Part shown: piece by piece, positions 7,753 through 17,013 of the stretch | Layout: every line of letters starts with the position of its first letter | Position numbering within the stretch: the first letter of the stretch is position 1 | Source: UBA1268 sp002694955 | GTDB lineage: Bacteria; Planctomycetota; Planctomycetia; Pirellulales; UBA1268 | Length of the DNA stretch: 64,000 bases | Reading direction: 5' to 3' | Assembly: GCA_028066355.1 (NCBI GenBank) | Contig: JALCBP010000002.1 | Coordinates: 62,001 to 126,000 of the forward strand | Notes under the pieces: model-generated | Databases searched by the model: none | What the model was told of the DNA's origin: nothing | Seen by the model: the letters and a program-made list of their open reading frames with translations, nothing else | Position numbers and translations under genes: made by a program

Positions 7753-9438
7753 TCACATCTTGTATTGCTCACGCTGAAGATTTGGCTTAATCCCTTCAGG
7801 GGTGGCATCATTTTCAATATCAAACCACTCTTCCTTGAACTCAACTCGTGGCTGACCGTCTGCATTTTTCAATGCCACATTACTCACTAACGCAATAACA
7901 GCATCTGCGATTGCAACTTCCGGCTTACAACGAGGCTGATTCGCTGGGTCCGGGTTCCGAATACACCAGGCCCAGTGTTCCATTTCTTCGGTATAGCCGC
8001 GTGAAGGCGGTGCTTTCCCTGCTGATTCAGTCGAAACTGCAGCGACACTTCCGGCACCACCACTTTCCGTGGTATCGAGCACAGCTTCGCCACTTTTCGA
8101 CTTTGCGACGGTCACGCGCGTGTCACGCGACGATCCCTTGTAGAGCATGACATTCTGCTCCTGTTCCAAAATAAGGGTCCCCTCTGTCCCCATCACAACT
8201 TCACCATATCCACCAAAACCATTTCCATTAATCGATGAATAAGTAACAACAATTTTCTTATTTGGGTTCTCTGCATAATCAGGTGCTGGGTACTCGAACA
8301 TGCAATAGACATGATCGTCGACTTCTCGGTCGTCTGGGAAAATACTACGATTTCCGACAGCCGTCACTGTCAGAGGCTTCACCTTTTTTCCCTTTCCGTG
8401 CATGGCCGAGATAAAAATCCCAGCAGCGTCAAGCTGATGACTACCAAGCTCTGCCATCAAACCACCGCCAGTACGGTTCCACAGTCGCCACCGTATCAGT
8501 TCTTCAAGAGGTGTGCGAAGAGAGCCATCTGGTAACTGTTTCTCGGTATAGCCAAATGACTCGGCAGCGACATCGCTATCTGCTAACTGTGCTTCTAGTT
8601 GGGCGACTCGCTTAGACCATATATCAACTTCTGAGGGCTTTGATTCCTCTAACCTTCGTTTCCAGCTAGCCATTTTGCTGAGAAGCGCCTCGTCTGCAGG
8701 CAATGGTGGCTTCCAGCTATCTTTACCGGGTAAATTACCGCGATGCCATTGAGCACGTATCGAATGAAGATCACCAATCAGACGAGCGTCGCCAAGTGTG
8801 TGAACCGCATTGTCATATAAAACACTATAGTGACGTTGATGACCGGTAGCTAAAAGCTTTCCTGTCTCTCGAGCAGTCCTCCCCATCTCTTTGCACTCAT
8901 GAATCGAATGCCCCATGAGTTTTTCCGTCAGCACATGCTTGCCTGCACGCATGGCTTTAATTGCTGCCTCAGCATGCAGGTGTAGTGGCAACGCGATGAC
9001 GACTGCTTCGATGTTTTCGTCAGCAAGCAATTCTTCATACGCGCCATACACTTTGACTTGCTTACGGGCTTCGTCCTCAGTTTTCCAACCATACTTCGCC
9101 ATGAGACCAGGTCGCACACGCTGAGCATTTGGACTGGATACATCACCGTGAAAAGCACGAAATACGTTGTACGGCCGAATGTCTGCAATCGCGACAGCTT
9201 GAAGATAATCAGGATTATGTGCACCTATCAGCACACTGCCTTCATCACCCGTGCCAATAAAGCCCACCCGCAGAGGATCGCCAACACTCGCACCATACCC
9301 AAAATAGATTGATCCTAGTCCAGCGCCTGTTGCTAAACCCGCGGCAACTGTACCTGACAGAAAATCGCGTCGCGTGACTGCAACGGCTTCATTGAAATTT
9401 TCCTTACCCACTTTTTGCTGTTCTGGAGTTAGGTTCAT
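7753..9438 (-). CDS. Tat-exported Gfo/Idh/MocA family oxidoreductase
   Basis: 561 residues from ATG 9438 (a TTG one codon earlier is possible; GGAG lies upstream). The twin-arginine motif TRRDFLSGT at about residues 22-30 precedes a small hydrophobic segment, so export in folded form is likely. The NAD(P)-binding Rossmann fold begins with LRVGFIGTGDEG; EKLMGHSIHE replaces the usual EKP motif. The downstream half has the Gfo/Idh/MocA beta-sheet domain (RTGGGLMAELGSHQLDAAGI). An insertion around residues 250-320 lengthens it beyond the usual 350-450. Known: planctomycetes carry many such paralogues acting on sugars or inositols. The substrate cannot be read from sequence. Confidence 0.93.
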   Translation of the reverse strand: MNLTPEQQKVGKENFNEAVAVTRRDFLSGTVAAGLATGAGLGSIYFGYGASVGDPLRVGFIGTGDEGSVLIGAHNPDYLQAVAIADIRPYNVFRAFHGDVSSPNAQRVRPGLMAKYGWKTEDEARKQVKVYGAYEELLADENIEAVVIALPLHLHAEAAIKAMRAGKHVLTEKLMGHSIHECKEMGRTARETGKLLATGHQRHYSVLYDNAVHTLGDARLIGDLHSIRAQWHRGNLPGKDSWKPPLPADEALLSKMASWKRRLEESKPSEVDIWSKRVAQLEAQLADSDVAAESFGYTEKQLPDGSLRTPLEELIRWRLWNRTGGGLMAELGSHQLDAAGIFISAMHGKGKKVKPLTVTAVGNRSIFPDDREVDDHVYCMFEYPAPDYAENPNKKIVVTYSSINGNGFGGYGEVVMGTEGTLILEQEQNVMLYKGSSRDTRVTVAKSKSGEAVLDTTESGGAGSVAAVSTESAGKAPPSRGYTEEMEHWAWCIRNPDPANQPRCKPEVAIADAVIALVSNVALKNADGQPRVEFKEEWFDIENDATPEGIKPNLQREQYKM

Positions 9439-9518
9439 CAAATATTATCTCCGCTTCACTGGATTCGTAGTAGTACTCGTGTCGATCGATCTCTGGATAC
9501 AGCTATTGCCAAATGCAA

Positions 9519-10481
9519 CTATTCCTTTGAGTGACAGCACGTCTTCAAAGGACAGAACTTCTGAAGTATAGGCATCAAAAACGCATCAATACCTGCCCAT
9601 GCCCCAAGTGGTGCTGACGCTAACACAAGAAGCCCGGCTATTTCGACCCATTGTTCGTATGTACTCTGCGCAGCCGGCAACCAAAATGGCTGTGATGCCA
9701 CGACAGAAAGGAGAAAAAAGACACCTCCCATTGCATTAAACTTCGTCAGAAACCCAACGACAAGGCACGCACCAATGGTAGTCAGGGACCAGCTCACAAA
9801 CCTATCTGCTTTCCATAATCGTGTCGGACTGACTGCACTTTCGGCCGTTCTCCTGTCTTCAATCGACAAGGGTTCATTCCAAGTTGAGACCAATTCTCGG
9901 CCAACAGCGTCTGCTTCTGCCATCCACCCAGCTTTCTGCGAAGCAAGCTCTCGCTGCTTGGTACTGACTCGTTCTCGCATAAACGGGATGTCTCGGGCCA
10001 TCGCCGATTCCTCAGTCTCTTGAAGCCGGATCACTTCCCGGCAATAGCTCAAAAGATCTTCCTGGGCATCATCAAGCATCTCTGCAAGCTTCTTGTCGGC
10101 AGACTCTATTGCTTTCAATGAAGTATTCGACCAATTTTCTGGAGGTGTCCAACCTGACGCACTGAGGGCCCTTTCTCGTCTCACCCCCAGTTCCTTCCAC
10201 TGTTCAACAAGCGATGCCCGCCAGCCTGCTGCCGCATTGGAGACTTTCGCAGGATCAGCATCCTGAATCTGTCCCACTGTGTTCTTCCAGTCCCCAGTTT
10301 CAGGGAGATCGGCTTTAAGAAAAGAAGAGAGCGGCCCCACAGCTGCCTTTCGAAAGCCGGCACTTGACCACGATGGATCTCTCAAGTGGCTGGAACCTTC
10401 GAGAAAAAAATGGAGACCAATGACTATCCTTAAAAATGTGAGAGCCGCCGTCACCACCACTGCTGTTCGTATACAACTCAT
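9519..10481 (-). CDS. DoxX-like inner-membrane protein with long insertion
   Basis: 320 residues. A first membrane segment (about 8-29) ends in LRIVIGLHFFLEGSSHL, the opening typical of DoxX-like proteins. A charged, probably helical region without membrane segments follows (about 60-215). The last third has three hydrophobic segments (TTIGACLVVGFL, GGVFFLLSVVASQPFWLP, EIAGLLVLASAP). Known: the DoxX family is a four-helix membrane fold of mostly unknown function. The large soluble insertion between helix 1 and helix 2 is the odd feature. It is transcribed towards the Gfo/Idh/MocA gene, which starts 80 bp downstream, so co-transcription is plausible. Confidence 0.85.
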   Translation of the reverse strand: MSCIRTAVVVTAALTFLRIVIGLHFFLEGSSHLRDPSWSSAGFRKAAVGPLSSFLKADLPETGDWKNTVGQIQDADPAKVSNAAAGWRASLVEQWKELGVRRERALSASGWTPPENWSNTSLKAIESADKKLAEMLDDAQEDLLSYCREVIRLQETEESAMARDIPFMRERVSTKQRELASQKAGWMAEADAVGRELVSTWNEPLSIEDRRTAESAVSPTRLWKADRFVSWSLTTIGACLVVGFLTKFNAMGGVFFLLSVVASQPFWLPAAQSTYEQWVEIAGLLVLASAPLGAWAGIDAFLMPILQKFCPLKTCCHSKE

Positions 10482-10804
10482 ATGCTCAATTTACGTCCAA
10501 GCTACGTCGAAAGAAATTAATTCTGGAATATCAATGTCATCAAATCAAATTCATGACTGCAAAGGCCCGTCAAGAAAAATAGCTCAATGCGTGCTATTTT
10601 TCAGGTATCTCCTACTTTTGCAACAACTATTGCTGGATATCGAGTCTGCTTTATCTATTATTGCGCTTCCCGGGACTACCCCGTATACCTAATAATTGAA
10701 TTGTAGGTAGGACAATTTCCTATCGGCGAGACAAGACAGCAGGGGGATTCCTGCGATACTTTTAACTCTCTCTTTTCCATCTGAATTAGTCAAAGAAATT
10801 TTTC
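10482..10804. other. Intergenic region between divergent genes, 323 bp
   Basis: Lies between the starts of the DoxX-like gene (minus) and the 2-hydroxyacid dehydrogenase gene (plus), so it should hold both promoters. I see no convincing ORF, RNA gene or strong inverted repeat. Confidence 0.6.
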
Positions 10805-11767
10805 GTGCACATTGTTCTCTGCTACCCGGTTGAACCTCGGCACATCAAAAAGATTCAGGCTGTCTACCCAGAAGCAACTGTCATTTCTGCCGGGCAGGAA
10901 CAAATTGCTGAAGAACTTCCGAATGCTGATATTTTTTGTGGACATGCCAAGGTGCCGGTACCGTGGGAACAAACTGTTAAAGCAGGACGTCTACGTTGGA
11001 TTCAGTCTTCAGCAGCTGGACTGGATCATTGCCTTGTCTCCTGCGTCATTAATTCAGACATTGTTGTGTCAAGTGCATCAGGTGTTCTTGCTGATCAGGT
11101 CGCAGAGCACGCACTCGCTTTGGCTACGGGATGCAGTAGAAGAATCCCATTATTCCTTCAGCAACAGCACGATAGAGAATTCGTTCGAAGGCCAACTCGT
11201 GATCTTACCGGATCAACCGTTCTCATTGTTGGCTATGGTGGCAATGGACAACGGCTGGCAGAAGTCCTTCAGCCGCTGAAGTCCCGCATACTTGCCACAG
11301 ATTACTTCCCGAATCGACCAGCTCCACTTGTAGACTATCTTGGCGCACCAGATGAATTGCATGACCTCCTACCGCAAGCTGATTTTGTTTTTCTTGCAGC
11401 CCCCCTCACTGACCAGACACGAAAGATGTTCGATGCCCCCACTTTTTCTGTCATGAAGCCCGGATCGATACTGATTAATGTTGCTAGAGGAGATCTTGTG
11501 GTCGAGCAGGCAGTCGTTGATGCGTTGGAATCAGGTCATCTCGACTCAGCTGGATTTGATGTCACCCCAGAGGAACCACCTGCGCCTGACAGTCCTCTGT
11601 GGACTGCACCCAGACTTATTATTACCCCACACGTGGGTGGACAATCTGAAAAAAGAATTGACCGAATGACTGATTTATTTTGCGAAAACATCATACGATA
11701 TCGGAGGGGTGAGCACCTGATCAATTCTGTTGATAAAAAACTAGGATTTCCTCCGCCTGTTTCTTGA
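10805..11767 (+). CDS. D-isomer-specific 2-hydroxyacid dehydrogenase
   Basis: 320 residues from a GTG at 10805. The N-terminal substrate-binding part contains WIQSSAAGLDH. The inserted Rossmann domain has VLIVGYGGNGQRLAEVL (GxGxxG with a Gly-Gly-Asn variation) and ILATDYFPN for NAD ribose contact. Catalytic signatures follow: LINVARGDLVVEQAV with the active-site Arg, the PEEPPAPDSPLW segment with Glu, and ITPHVGG with the catalytic His. Known reaction: NAD(P)-linked interconversion of 2-keto and D-2-hydroxy acids. The exact substrate (glyoxylate, hydroxypyruvate or other) is not decided by the sequence. Stand-alone gene. Confidence 0.93.
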   Translation: MHIVLCYPVEPRHIKKIQAVYPEATVISAGQEQIAEELPNADIFCGHAKVPVPWEQTVKAGRLRWIQSSAAGLDHCLVSCVINSDIVVSSASGVLADQVAEHALALATGCSRRIPLFLQQQHDREFVRRPTRDLTGSTVLIVGYGGNGQRLAEVLQPLKSRILATDYFPNRPAPLVDYLGAPDELHDLLPQADFVFLAAPLTDQTRKMFDAPTFSVMKPGSILINVARGDLVVEQAVVDALESGHLDSAGFDVTPEEPPAPDSPLWTAPRLIITPHVGGQSEKRIDRMTDLFCENIIRYRRGEHLINSVDKKLGFPPPVS

Positions 11768-11868
11768 CAATCAATCCGACATCATTGACCGTCTACCTTT
11801 TCAGGAAGACTTCGTAAGAGCATTCCTCTCCCACACAACAACACACCTCCGGCCCAAGGCCGCCTGTT

Positions 11869-12981
11869 ATGTCAACAACAATTTTCCAAGATGGCCAACC
11901 AACTTTACCCGCGGCGGGTGTAGCAGGGGGCCGTTGTCCCGACGCGCTCCTTGCTCGATACGGCGATATTCTTGATGGCGGCCGGCTCAATTGGACTCAG
12001 TACCATCATCTGGGACGACGGCTTGGTTCCGGAGGGCAGGGTGTTGTCTTCTTGACCACTCGGAAAGGAACCGATGGATTCACACTACCGGTTGCTCTGA
12101 AGGTTTTTTCTCCAGAGCGATACGATTCAGAAAAATCTTATGGCGCAGCGATGGCGGAAATTGCGCGCGTTTCTGCGCAGGTTGCCCAGATCCAACAAGA
12201 CAACCTGCTCGATGTACAAAACTTTGTAGAGCAGCGCCAGATCAGGATTATGGAGATGGAATGGATTGATGGGTATGACCTTTCGCGACTTCTGGCCCCG
12301 GATCTTCTTGAAAAAACAAGAGAACGCGTATCTGCTTCCCGTTGGGAGTACTTGAACAATGTCATCGTAACTCCCGGACCACGTCAGTCTCGTCTCAAAC
12401 CTGGCGTGGCTATCGCAATTGTTCGGGAGTGCTTGGCAGCCTTGGCGGCACTTCATCGAGTAAATATTCTTCATGGCGATGTGAAAACTTCAAATATCAT
12501 GGTGAAGCGAACTGGCAATGCAAAAATTATCGATATCGGTTCAGCCGTGGCTTTAGAAACTGCGCCATCTCGAAGGACATGTACCCCCGCCTATGCCGCA
12601 CCAGAGGTGTTAGAGGGCCGCGAACATTCTCCACGGTCAGATCTAGCGAGCCTCGGCTATGTGCTTGTAGAAATGCTGAGCGGCCAACCTCCATTTTCAG
12701 GTCTGACGTCATTTCATGATTTACTTGAAGCAAAACGCTCTCTCGCTCACAGACTGCCACAGATTTTACCGAGTGAGGTTAGCTGTAACGAACTGCTTAT
12801 GAATTTCTGCAGTGGTCTCGTTTCAGCGGACCCAAAACAAAGATTTCCTAGCGCCGAAGATGCCGACCTGAAGCAGGAGGGTGCGGCGAGTTTTCATCGC
12901 CAACTTATCGTTGGTGGCTTAGCCAGTGAATATGAAAATGAGATTCGCGCATGGCTTCAGGACATGACAGGCATTTTTTGA
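11869..12981 (+). CDS. Soluble Ser/Thr protein kinase (PknB-type fold)
   Basis: 370 residues. Kinase landmarks in order: glycine loop GSGGQG (53-58), VALKVF with Lys78, probable helix-C Glu97, catalytic loop HGDVKTSN (202-209; HGD instead of HRD), DIG instead of DFG (222-224), APE (244-246), and SDLASLGY. The Lys and both catalytic Asp residues are present, so activity is expected. The Gly in place of the catalytic-loop Arg suggests it does not depend on activation-loop phosphorylation. A segment of about 35 residues is inserted between the hinge and helix E. There is no membrane segment or sensor domain, unlike most planctomycete kinases. No obvious Shine-Dalgarno; a short CGGCC-CAA-GGCCG hairpin lies 7 nt before the ATG. 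Confidence 0.93.
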   Translation: MSTTIFQDGQPTLPAAGVAGGRCPDALLARYGDILDGGRLNWTQYHHLGRRLGSGGQGVVFLTTRKGTDGFTLPVALKVFSPERYDSEKSYGAAMAEIARVSAQVAQIQQDNLLDVQNFVEQRQIRIMEMEWIDGYDLSRLLAPDLLEKTRERVSASRWEYLNNVIVTPGPRQSRLKPGVAIAIVRECLAALAALHRVNILHGDVKTSNIMVKRTGNAKIIDIGSAVALETAPSRRTCTPAYAAPEVLEGREHSPRSDLASLGYVLVEMLSGQPPFSGLTSFHDLLEAKRSLAHRLPQILPSEVSCNELLMNFCSGLVSADPKQRFPSAEDADLKQEGAASFHRQLIVGGLASEYENEIRAWLQDMTGIF

Positions 12982-13030
12982 TTCTTTGGCAACCCGAAAA
13001 AACTTCAATTAATTCCACTGATGAATGAAA

Positions 13031-13849
13031 TTACGGTGTGAGTTGATGATACATCCTGCCGATCAATTTCATTGTGAGGCGTGGTGCGAAACGCTTCAGC
13101 ATCCAGAGTAATCGAGCCTGCCTGCCAAGGACCACATAATGCTGTCCTCGAAAGGTTGCAGCCAATACCTCCTGGGCCACCAACTCGGACGTCCATGTTG
13201 TTTTGGACATACGACGATTCGCCTCGCGACGCTCGATTCCCTGGGAAAAGTGCCACGAATCCAAAAGTCCCGATCGAAAAAAACCTGGACATGCAACGGT
13301 CACGCTTGGCTGCCCCCGGGACTCTGCAGCAAGGGCATCCGACAAGGCAATAATTCCTGCCTTACTTGCAGAATAAGCGGCCATAGATGGCGGCGACAAC
13401 AGCCCGGCAATTGAAGCAATATTCAATACCCATGCTGGCTGCTGCTGGCTTCGCATGCGCGGCAGAAATGTCTCGCAAGCAATGGCTGTCCCAAGAAGAT
13501 TTGTTTCAAGAACTCGCCGCCACTGCTCAATTGGCAATTGTCCAACTTCACCTGTTGCACCAACACCAGCAGCGTTCACAAGAAGATCTATCGCAGGCCA
13601 TTCTTTCTGGAGCTGCTCAGATAGTTGATGCCAGGAGTCCACATCACGAACATCAAAAGAACTCGGCCGATATTTCCCACCACCGGAAAGAACTTCGTAT
13701 TCAAGATCGGACCAGGCCTGATCAGTTGCGTCTTTCGAATCGACAGCTGCAATATCCCAACCACGACTTGCCAATATCCGAGTGATTGCGTTACCAAGAC
13801 CCCCGACAGCACCAGTCACGATTGCTCGGCCAGCGGCTGGAGTTGACAT
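13031..13849 (-). CDS. Short-chain dehydrogenase/reductase
   Basis: 272 residues. Classical SDR features: cofactor loop TGAVGGLG (about 12-19), NAAGVG, catalytic Ser in LNIASIAGL, and YSASKAG with the catalytic Tyr and Lys. The C-terminal 40 residues (QARLLWMLKRFAPRLTMKLI) are basic and amphipathic, as in membrane-associated SDRs. Known: NAD(P)-dependent oxidoreductases of alcohols, sugars or lipids; substrate unknown here. Its stop faces the kinase gene and its start lies 75 bp from the tRNA-Asp gene on the same strand. Confidence 0.93.
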   Translation of the reverse strand: MSTPAAGRAIVTGAVGGLGNAITRILASRGWDIAAVDSKDATDQAWSDLEYEVLSGGGKYRPSSFDVRDVDSWHQLSEQLQKEWPAIDLLVNAAGVGATGEVGQLPIEQWRRVLETNLLGTAIACETFLPRMRSQQQPAWVLNIASIAGLLSPPSMAAYSASKAGIIALSDALAAESRGQPSVTVACPGFFRSGLLDSWHFSQGIERREANRRMSKTTWTSELVAQEVLAATFRGQHYVVLGRQARLLWMLKRFAPRLTMKLIGRMYHQLTP

Positions 13850-13923
13850 CTTTGTAGACCGTACCGGTGGTAGACCGAACTTTAGAAATGCCCGAAAATC
13901 GTCTACGACGTATGTTCGACAAG

Positions 13924-13997
13924 CGAGGGTGACGAGACTCGAACTCGCGGCCTCCAGCGTGACAGGCTGGCGCTCTAACCAACTGAGCTACACCCCC
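13924..13997 (-). tRNA. tRNA-Asp (GUC)
   Basis: On the minus strand: acceptor stem GGGGGTG/CACCCTC (one G-T pair), D-arm GCTC/GAGC, anticodon stem CCAGC/GCTGG around loop CTGTCAC with anticodon GTC, and T-arm GCGAG-TTCGAGT-CTCGT. 74 nt with discriminator G. The 3' CCA is not encoded. Confidence 0.96.
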
Positions 13998-14390
13998 CTT
14001 TAACGTTTTGGAAATCTAAGCAACTACCAAACGTTCGGGCGAGAATATCTCGCAAGTACCACAGAATATAGCAGAAACATGAAGCCAGAAAGGGGCCTCA
14101 TCCTTTTTCCGGAAAAAACCTGTCTAGATTAAGTCAAGAAAACCGGATGAACCGAACGATTCGATTGGCCACTCGCAAGGAAACTTCAATGGAACTCGTG
14201 AGAACCAGCCACGCCATCATTCCCTTGCCTTTGGGCATTCAGAAAAACGTTCACACCAAGCCTACAAAAAAGTAATCTCATTCCATGGAGTCCTCGGGAA
14301 CGGTAAACTGAATACCAGGTGACAACACTCCTGCACGACTGTCGATCACCTGCACAACTGTCTCTTGCTTGGTGAAAGGAAGTTCCGTCC
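13998..14390. other. Intergenic region, about 390 bp
   Basis: Holds the presumed tRNA-Asp promoter (minus strand) and the promoter of the small plus-strand gene at 14391. A perfect palindrome TTTTTCC-GGAAAAA at 14104-14117 is the only notable structure; its role is unknown. No gene seen. Confidence 0.55.
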
Positions 14391-14732
14391 ATGCCACTGT
14401 TCGAGATCGAAACTGAAGCACACATCATTATCTCTTGGGCTGAAGATGAACATGCTGCATCTTCAGTTGTCGCTGAAGCCTATCCGCAAGAAAAAGTTCT
14501 CCGTCTCACTCGTCGACCGCGTGACACATGGGTCATATCAAAATCCGCTCTGGGCATCATGTCTGAAAAACAGAACGACCAGCCACTTATGCCGAGCAGC
14601 ACAGCCCGAGACTGCCTTGCCCGTGCTTCTGGTGACAAACTTCACGCGATCCGTCTTTACATGAACGAAACCGGAGACGATCTCGAACGAGCCAGAAAAG
14701 TTATCGAGTCAAACATGGTCATGGGCTGGTGA
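14391..14732 (+). CDS. Small conserved-looking hypothetical protein
   Basis: 113 residues, family not recognised. A strong ribosome-binding site (AAGGAAG, 8 nt before the ATG) supports it. It is soluble, with no signal or membrane segment. Alternating hydrophobic strands in FEIETEAHIIISWAEDE suggest an alpha/beta fold. The C-terminus DLERARKVIESNMVMGW looks helical. Stand-alone gene between tRNA-Asp and the opposing lipoprotein. Nothing indicates function. Confidence 0.75.
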   Translation: MPLFEIETEAHIIISWAEDEHAASSVVAEAYPQEKVLRLTRRPRDTWVISKSALGIMSEKQNDQPLMPSSTARDCLARASGDKLHAIRLYMNETGDDLERARKVIESNMVMGW

Positions 14733-14787
14733 CTGCGAGCACTGGTGGCTACCAGCACGGAGAAGCTTTCACATTCGGTAATTACAA

Positions 14788-15945
14788 CTATTCTGACATC
14801 CGCGGACTGCCTAGCTGAGCTTCAAAAGAGGCTGGCGCAATATCCTGACCAGAGTCGGATTGCCCACCAACTGTCTCGAGCTGCTGTTCTCGATCTGTCG
14901 AATGAACGATGATCGGACTGGCCGGTTGATAACTTGAAGTACCGCCCGGCCTGTACCCTGGATCAGGGCGACGAGAGGTTGGAGGCACAGGAGGAACTTG
15001 CATCGGGTCTTCAAGCAACGGATGGCTTTGCGGGGCCGTTAGTGATGACTCCTGTGATGAAGTCGTTGCCGATGCGCTTTGCTGGGTATCCAACTGTGTT
15101 TTGCGAAATGATGCTTCTGGTGAGCCCGGGGAAGAAGGCATCTGCGAAAACCGACTCGTTGCAGAAGTCGTACTGGGCTCCGCCTGCGAAAACGCAGGAG
15201 CCACTGGAGAAGCGACTGCCGGTGGGCTACTAAATCGACTTCCTGCCATCGTAGACGACGGCTGGAGCCCTGCTACTCGCTGATCCTCCAAACCAGAAAA
15301 ACGTCCACTCGCCACCGGTGGCGGAGGTGTGGCAGACAAAGACGAGTTTGTACTAAACCGGCTCGTCGTTCCAAATGCAGCCGGGGCACTGGCGCCTAAC
15401 GCACTGGGGCCTGTCGCACTGGCTACAGGCGCACTGGCTACAGACGCACTGGCCAACGTGTCAGGTGTATCAGAATTAGCTGTCGGTACTGTTTGATAGG
15501 GACCTACTTGTGCCTGCGGTGATACAGTTGCGACCGCACTTGGGGATGGTGTCGTCGGCTGATTAGTAGGAGGTGTTGAACCGTATGTGACAGGAGACTG
15601 TGGCGGTGGAGTTGTTGCAGCAACCATACCTCGGGCAGACTGATCGCCTGCGCCATCAGGGAGAGACTGGTCAGTGGCCTGCAACACATAGCTATCAGGT
15701 GTCGACGTTGTTGGATAAGGCTGCGCGTTGGCTGATGGTTTAGTTGTATCTCCCTCAAAAGCCGGAGCCTCAGCAAGCGTTGCAGGATCAGGCCCCCCCA
15801 TACCAAAGGATCCCCACGAGGTGCCCATTGATGTCCCACTCTTGCAACCAGTGCCACATGCGATCAATACGATCAGGCAGGACAAGTGAACTGTGCCTAC
15901 AACGACACTCCAACGGCACGGTTTGCTCCGGGTAATCAGATACAT
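14788..15945 (-). CDS. Low-complexity Pro/Ser/Thr-rich lipoprotein with SRFS repeats
   Basis: 385 residues from ATG 15945 (GGGAGA 7 nt upstream; the longer TTG start at 15960 is unlikely). Basic n-region, then hydrophobic segment and lipobox LIAC (Cys30). The rest is almost entirely disordered and rich in P, S, T, A and Q. Four spaced copies of a [ST/AG]-[S/G]RFS motif (SRFST, GRFSG, SRFSS, SRFSQ) occur, and an alanine-rich tandem block (ASVASAP, VASATGP, ALGASAP) is coded by imperfect repeats at about 15386-15455. No enzymatic domain. Inferred role: envelope or surface linker-type protein. Repeat copy number may vary. Confidence 0.78.
   Translation of the reverse strand: MYLITRSKPCRWSVVVGTVHLSCLIVLIACGTGCKSGTSMGTSWGSFGMGGPDPATLAEAPAFEGDTTKPSANAQPYPTTSTPDSYVLQATDQSLPDGAGDQSARGMVAATTPPPQSPVTYGSTPPTNQPTTPSPSAVATVSPQAQVGPYQTVPTANSDTPDTLASASVASAPVASATGPSALGASAPAAFGTTSRFSTNSSLSATPPPPVASGRFSGLEDQRVAGLQPSSTMAGSRFSSPPAVASPVAPAFSQAEPSTTSATSRFSQMPSSPGSPEASFRKTQLDTQQSASATTSSQESSLTAPQSHPLLEDPMQVPPVPPTSRRPDPGYRPGGTSSYQPASPIIVHSTDREQQLETVGGQSDSGQDIAPASFEAQLGSPRMSE
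15386..15455. repeat. Imperfect short tandem repeats in lipoprotein gene
   Basis: The motif gCGCACTGG followed by CTACAG or similar occurs five or six times in this stretch, coding for an Ala/Ser/Val-rich block of the lipoprotein. Units are degenerate and about 12-15 bp long. Confidence 0.7.
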
Positions 15946-16050
15946 GAACGTCTCTCCCAAACAACATGGCTAGAAAATCGGATTAGGCAGGGAATACGTT
16001 TTCTATCGGCATGCTGTCAACGTCATCCTTATGTCTGTTTCACACTGTGT

Positions 16051-16093
16051 AAAAAAAATCTGCTGTATCACGTTGAGATCGTGATACAGCAGA
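16051..16093 (-). terminator. Strong intrinsic terminator of the superoxide dismutase gene
   Basis: Perfect 14-bp stem (TCTGCTGTATCACG paired with its complement, 16059-16072 and 16080-16093) with a 7-nt loop. On the minus strand it is followed by eight T (16051-16058). It lies 40 bp after the sod stop codon. Confidence 0.92.
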
Positions 16094-16133
16094 CAAATGG
16101 CTTCACACTAGGAAGGCGCGGGAGAATGGGCCG

Positions 16134-16742
16134 TTACTTAGACGACAGAAAACGTTTCCCAACGACATCCCAATCAACGACGTCAAAAAATGCCTTCACG
16201 TAGTCTGCTCTGCGATTCTGGTAGAGGAGATAGTAGGCATGTTCCCAGACATCGACTCCCACGAGTGGGGTGTTGCCATGCATAACTGGACTGTCCTGAT
16301 TTGCCGTGCTTTCTACGAGAATCTTTCCTTGTGCATCAACAGACAGCCACGCCCAACCACTGCCAAATCGCGTCATTGCTGCCTTTGTGAACGCCTCTTG
16401 GAAATTTGAGAAACTACCAAATACAGAAGATACCGCCTCGCCGAGTTCGCCAGACGGTTCACCACCCTTGCCACCCCCCAGCGACTCCCAAAAAAGTGAG
16501 TGATTCGCGTGCCCGCCGCCATTATTTCGAACAGCACTACGAATAGCCTCCGGCACCTGCTCCAAATCACTAATAAGTTTCTCAATTGGCAACTCTGCTA
16601 ATGGACTACCCTCGAGGGCTTTATTCACGTTTGCCACATACGCAGCATGATGTTTGTCGTGGTGGATTTCCATTGTGCGAGCATCGATGTGAGGCTCAAG
16701 TGCGTCGAAGGAGTAGGGCAGTGGGGGAAGCGTGTAAGCCAT
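16134..16742 (-). CDS. Iron/manganese superoxide dismutase
   Basis: 202 residues from ATG 16742 (the in-frame start 16 codons upstream only adds an unrelated basic tail; GGAG precedes the chosen ATG). The protein opens MAYTLPPLPYSFDALEPHID, standard for Fe/Mn-SOD. Metal ligands are seen in EIHHDKHHAAYVANVN (first two His), NHSLFWESL (third neighbourhood) and VDVWEHAYYLLYQNRRADYV (Asp and His). Known: cytoplasmic dismutation of superoxide. The gene is monocistronic, with its own strong terminator. Metal choice (Fe versus Mn) cannot be fixed from these motifs alone, so I give no gene symbol. Confidence 0.96.
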   Translation of the reverse strand: MAYTLPPLPYSFDALEPHIDARTMEIHHDKHHAAYVANVNKALEGSPLAELPIEKLISDLEQVPEAIRSAVRNNGGGHANHSLFWESLGGGKGGEPSGELGEAVSSVFGSFSNFQEAFTKAAMTRFGSGWAWLSVDAQGKILVESTANQDSPVMHGNTPLVGVDVWEHAYYLLYQNRRADYVKAFFDVVDWDVVGKRFLSSK

Positions 16743-17013
16743 GAATGTACGTCTCCGCGAAAAGCAAGTGCGTGTGTAAAAATTAGTCAAAATGTGACCA
16801 AGTAACTAGGAAGATCGTACCTGAGTTGTTCAGAAGGGGCAAACGCTCCTAGGAAGCGTCACCTGTTTGAAACTCTGACGATCAGGAGAGGAAATACGAT
16901 CCCGCAGAAGCCCGCGTTAAAACCAGGAAAGCTCATCAAAAAAACCCCAAAAACCGAGAGAGTCAAAGAGAGTTTGTGATTGAACACAGTTACTTATCGC
17001 GAGGAGAACGTCC

